From the NCBI RefSeq assembly GCF_964204645.1, contig NC_134026.1, positions 22,834,650 through 22,898,649 on the forward strand: a stretch of 64,000 nucleotides of DNA, in the 5' to 3' direction. Position 1 is the first letter of the stretch, and each line of letters starts with the position of its first letter. Under the pieces are notes generated by a model. It saw nothing but the letters and a program-made list of their open reading frames with translations. It searched no databases and was not told the origin of the DNA. This DNA is from Tubulanus polymorphus (lineage: Eukaryota > Nemertea > Palaeonemertea > Tubulaniformes > Tubulanidae). Position numbers and translations under genes: made by a program. Of the stretch, positions 61,754 to 64,000 are shown piece by piece.

Positions 61754-64000
61754 TATTTCATTCGAAATGATTCTCAGCAAGCATTCCAGATTCTGAAGCC
61801 AGGTTATTAAATTCAAGTTGATGAACTGAAGCCTCACATCACAACTCAAAGGCAAGATTCTACATGATGTAGAGGCAAGGTATTGCTTGAATCGCCAGAA
61901 AATCTGGTTCCTCATCTTATCTTTCATTCATAGATCTGAATCTGCAATTGCTATTATGCGTTTCTACTCCTGACATTGTCGGATGAATATTTATAAGACT
62001 TGGAAAGAGAAATGGACATTTCAATTTTGAATCATGCGTTATATGGCAAAGACTTTTTTTCATCCTCGATCCATCAACGAAAAATGGACCCAGCTGTACG
62101 TCTCAATATCACGAGACAAAAACCATGAATTCTTTAAACCGCTGAGATAGATAATGGATCGCAAAAGTGCTCTTACAGCTTACATGCATGTCATTAAAGG
62201 CTGAAGAGCTGGAGGATCTGTTCCATTACGATGTAATTGACTTAGTTCTGAAGTTTTTTCAAGATATTAAAGTTATGAATGGTTCTCTATTCTACTTATC
62301 CGTCAATAAGTGCAACATAGTAAAGCAGAGAATGCACATTTAAGTTGATCTGAATTCGACATTTTTTCAACCATGGACTAGAAAAATCCTGCCGAGACTC
62401 AGTTTTCCAATGAAAATCAAGTTTATGTTCGTTGCTATTGGTTTTATTCACTTGTATAACTCATTCGGGCTGCATAAGTAGATGCGATTGTTCTTAGGGA
62501 GGAGTTGGTTCAGTAATTACAATAATACTTTGAATTCTAGTACCTTATTTTCAATCAGCGCTGTATTAATCACTGCATTAATTGAGGTGACTGCCTGAAA
62601 ATGCATTTGGTAAGTGTTTGCCTATAAATATGCCATCACTGCTGTGTTTGACAGCTCGCTCTGTGTACATTCAAGAAGAAACTACTTCAACTCAGTATAA
62701 CTAGTTTGACAAGTGTTCTATTTTCCTTGTAGTAATCTTGAAAAAAAAAACCGCCTGATGTGACACTTTTCCTGAAATCCTGAATCTTTCAAGTATACCT
62801 GGCACGACACATTCATATGACAGCATGAGATCTTCATAGATCTCCTAGTCATGTTGTTGTAAGATCGTTATTGATATACATACATCCAAATGCTCCCAAA
62901 CAGCATCGTTGGACACTTAGCCCAGTATGGTTTTGAGGGGGAGGCTTTATTAGCTTCGCCTCTGTGATACCTGATTTTTTCCCATTGAAGTGGCACTAGT
63001 AAGAAGGTCTTGAAACCTACTTCGTTTGCGAATGGAGGCTGATTATCATACGTTATAGCAGAATGAAAGTATGTATGAGAAGTATGGTTCCATGTGGTGA
63101 AACATTTCACCAAGAGACTTTTCCAATAACAACAGTGTTTCGGTTTCTACTTTCAATAATCTATCTTCTAATGTGACTGCAACTAGCCGACTTTTATTCG
63201 CCCACAATGCGAGGTCCAAGAAGCGAATTATCAACGTTGATACTATCACATCGATTTCCCTAAAGATGCACGGTAGTCGGGCAAGTACATACGTGCACCG
63301 GTGATAACAGTTTAACCTAATATCTGGCCTGGCAGCAGATTACTTGAATATCGTCTCGCTGGATTTTGTTCGATAGTCCAATAAATCATATCAACATGAT
63401 GACAAATGTGATTATCGCTGAATCCGGTGTCCCTTCTGAAATGGGCTCACATTGATGAAGGTATGGAATGTCTTTGGAACCGGGAGCTGTAAACATCTCA
63501 ATTATTCAGTTCAACAAGTTCAGAATTGATGCGCATAAAATCATGATCTCGGCCGTCGTTTTTCCGTTATCAAACGATTCATTCACTACTCATAAAAATA
63601 TGAATAAACAAGTTTGAATTTCAAAACGAGTTTCGCCAAAATAATCGAATATATCCATATTGTCTTGGCGATACTGTTTACAATTTAGATGTGTATCATT
63701 CATATGAACATAAAACCCGTCTTTTATCTAAGGCAGGAGTAACAGGGTCTTTGTGATGTAATATCATTCAGTGAATATTATATAAAATTCTTTAGCAAAA
63801 ACGATATATGTTATAAAGATACAGGCAACGGTATCCTCCATGGTATTCTTGGTGGCTAGCGCAATACTGGTTATCATTAGAAATGACTGTCAGTGACCAC
63901 TTCATCATATGTTGATAATGAGATCCTGCAAAACTGGTCAGGTATTGGCAGATTTGTTGTGATAAATGATTGATAGGCAAATTGACAAACTACATGCTAT
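61754..64000 (+). other. Intron, no feature recognised
   Basis: No coding exon is supported to the end of the window. An acceptor-like and a donor-like site frame about 50 bases before 62610, but all three frames contain stops, so at best it would be a noncoding exon. Confidence 0.4.

Noticed and set aside
62558-62609. Acceptor/donor pair framing about 50 bases
   Set aside because: All three frames contain stops. At best a noncoding exon, and unsupported.
1-64000. CRISPR arrays, operons, phage or bacterial systems
   Set aside because: No array-type repeats or tightly packed intronless genes are present. Introns, poly(A) signals and SINE/MITE content show nuclear animal DNA.

Overview
This is animal (metazoan) nuclear DNA. 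It is AT-rich, its genes are split by GT-AG introns, and it carries short dispersed repeats, a tRNA-derived SINE and small inverted-repeat (MITE-like) elements. The protein families and the repeat style suggest a marine invertebrate, probably a lophotrochozoan (mollusc, brachiopod or annelid type). That placement is an inference and the species is not determined. Exon junctions were placed by hand from splice signals plus reading frame, and confirmed only by how well the joined protein fits a family.

Left third (1-21.6 kb) is gene-dense. On + lies the 3' part of a WD40-repeat protein (99-1495). It converges with COG8, the Golgi tethering-complex subunit, on - (6846-2585, 12 exons), which has a TTAA-flanked MITE in intron 9. 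Next come a decayed or unrecognised small ORF region (7980-8518), a frame-disrupted rhodopsin-type receptor (9520-10438), a complete SLC17/sialin-like anion transporter on + (11137-14469, 10 exons), and a complete phosphoacetylglucosamine mutase PGM3/AGM1 on - (21543-17270, 17 exons). COG8 (Golgi glycosylation machinery), PGM3 (UDP-GlcNAc synthesis) and a sialin-like carrier all touch glycan biology, but no co-regulation is visible and the clustering may be chance.

Right two thirds (21.6-64 kb) hold almost no conventional coding sequence. I read most of it as the 5' part of one large + strand gene whose shared exons lie beyond 64 kb. At least five short exons with their own ATG (23657, 38433, 45605, 51981, 57135) end in a splice donor, and every one breaks its reading frame in the same way, after the first base (G) of a codon. 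That is the signature of alternative first exons splicing into one common exon. The encoded N-termini are very different: basic and Ser/Pro-rich, short acidic, Cys-rich, hydrophobic. This layout resembles voltage-gated calcium-channel beta subunit (CACNB) genes, whose alternative N-termini join at a conserved Gly. The identity is a hypothesis because no common exon is in the window.

At 45570-45623 there is a structure like a recursive-splicing exon: a strong acceptor immediately followed by a donor, then a second donor 54 nt on. The remaining sequence contains a SINE, fold-back elements, a 146-bp-period tandem array inside a dispersed element, and several families of dispersed noncoding repeat.
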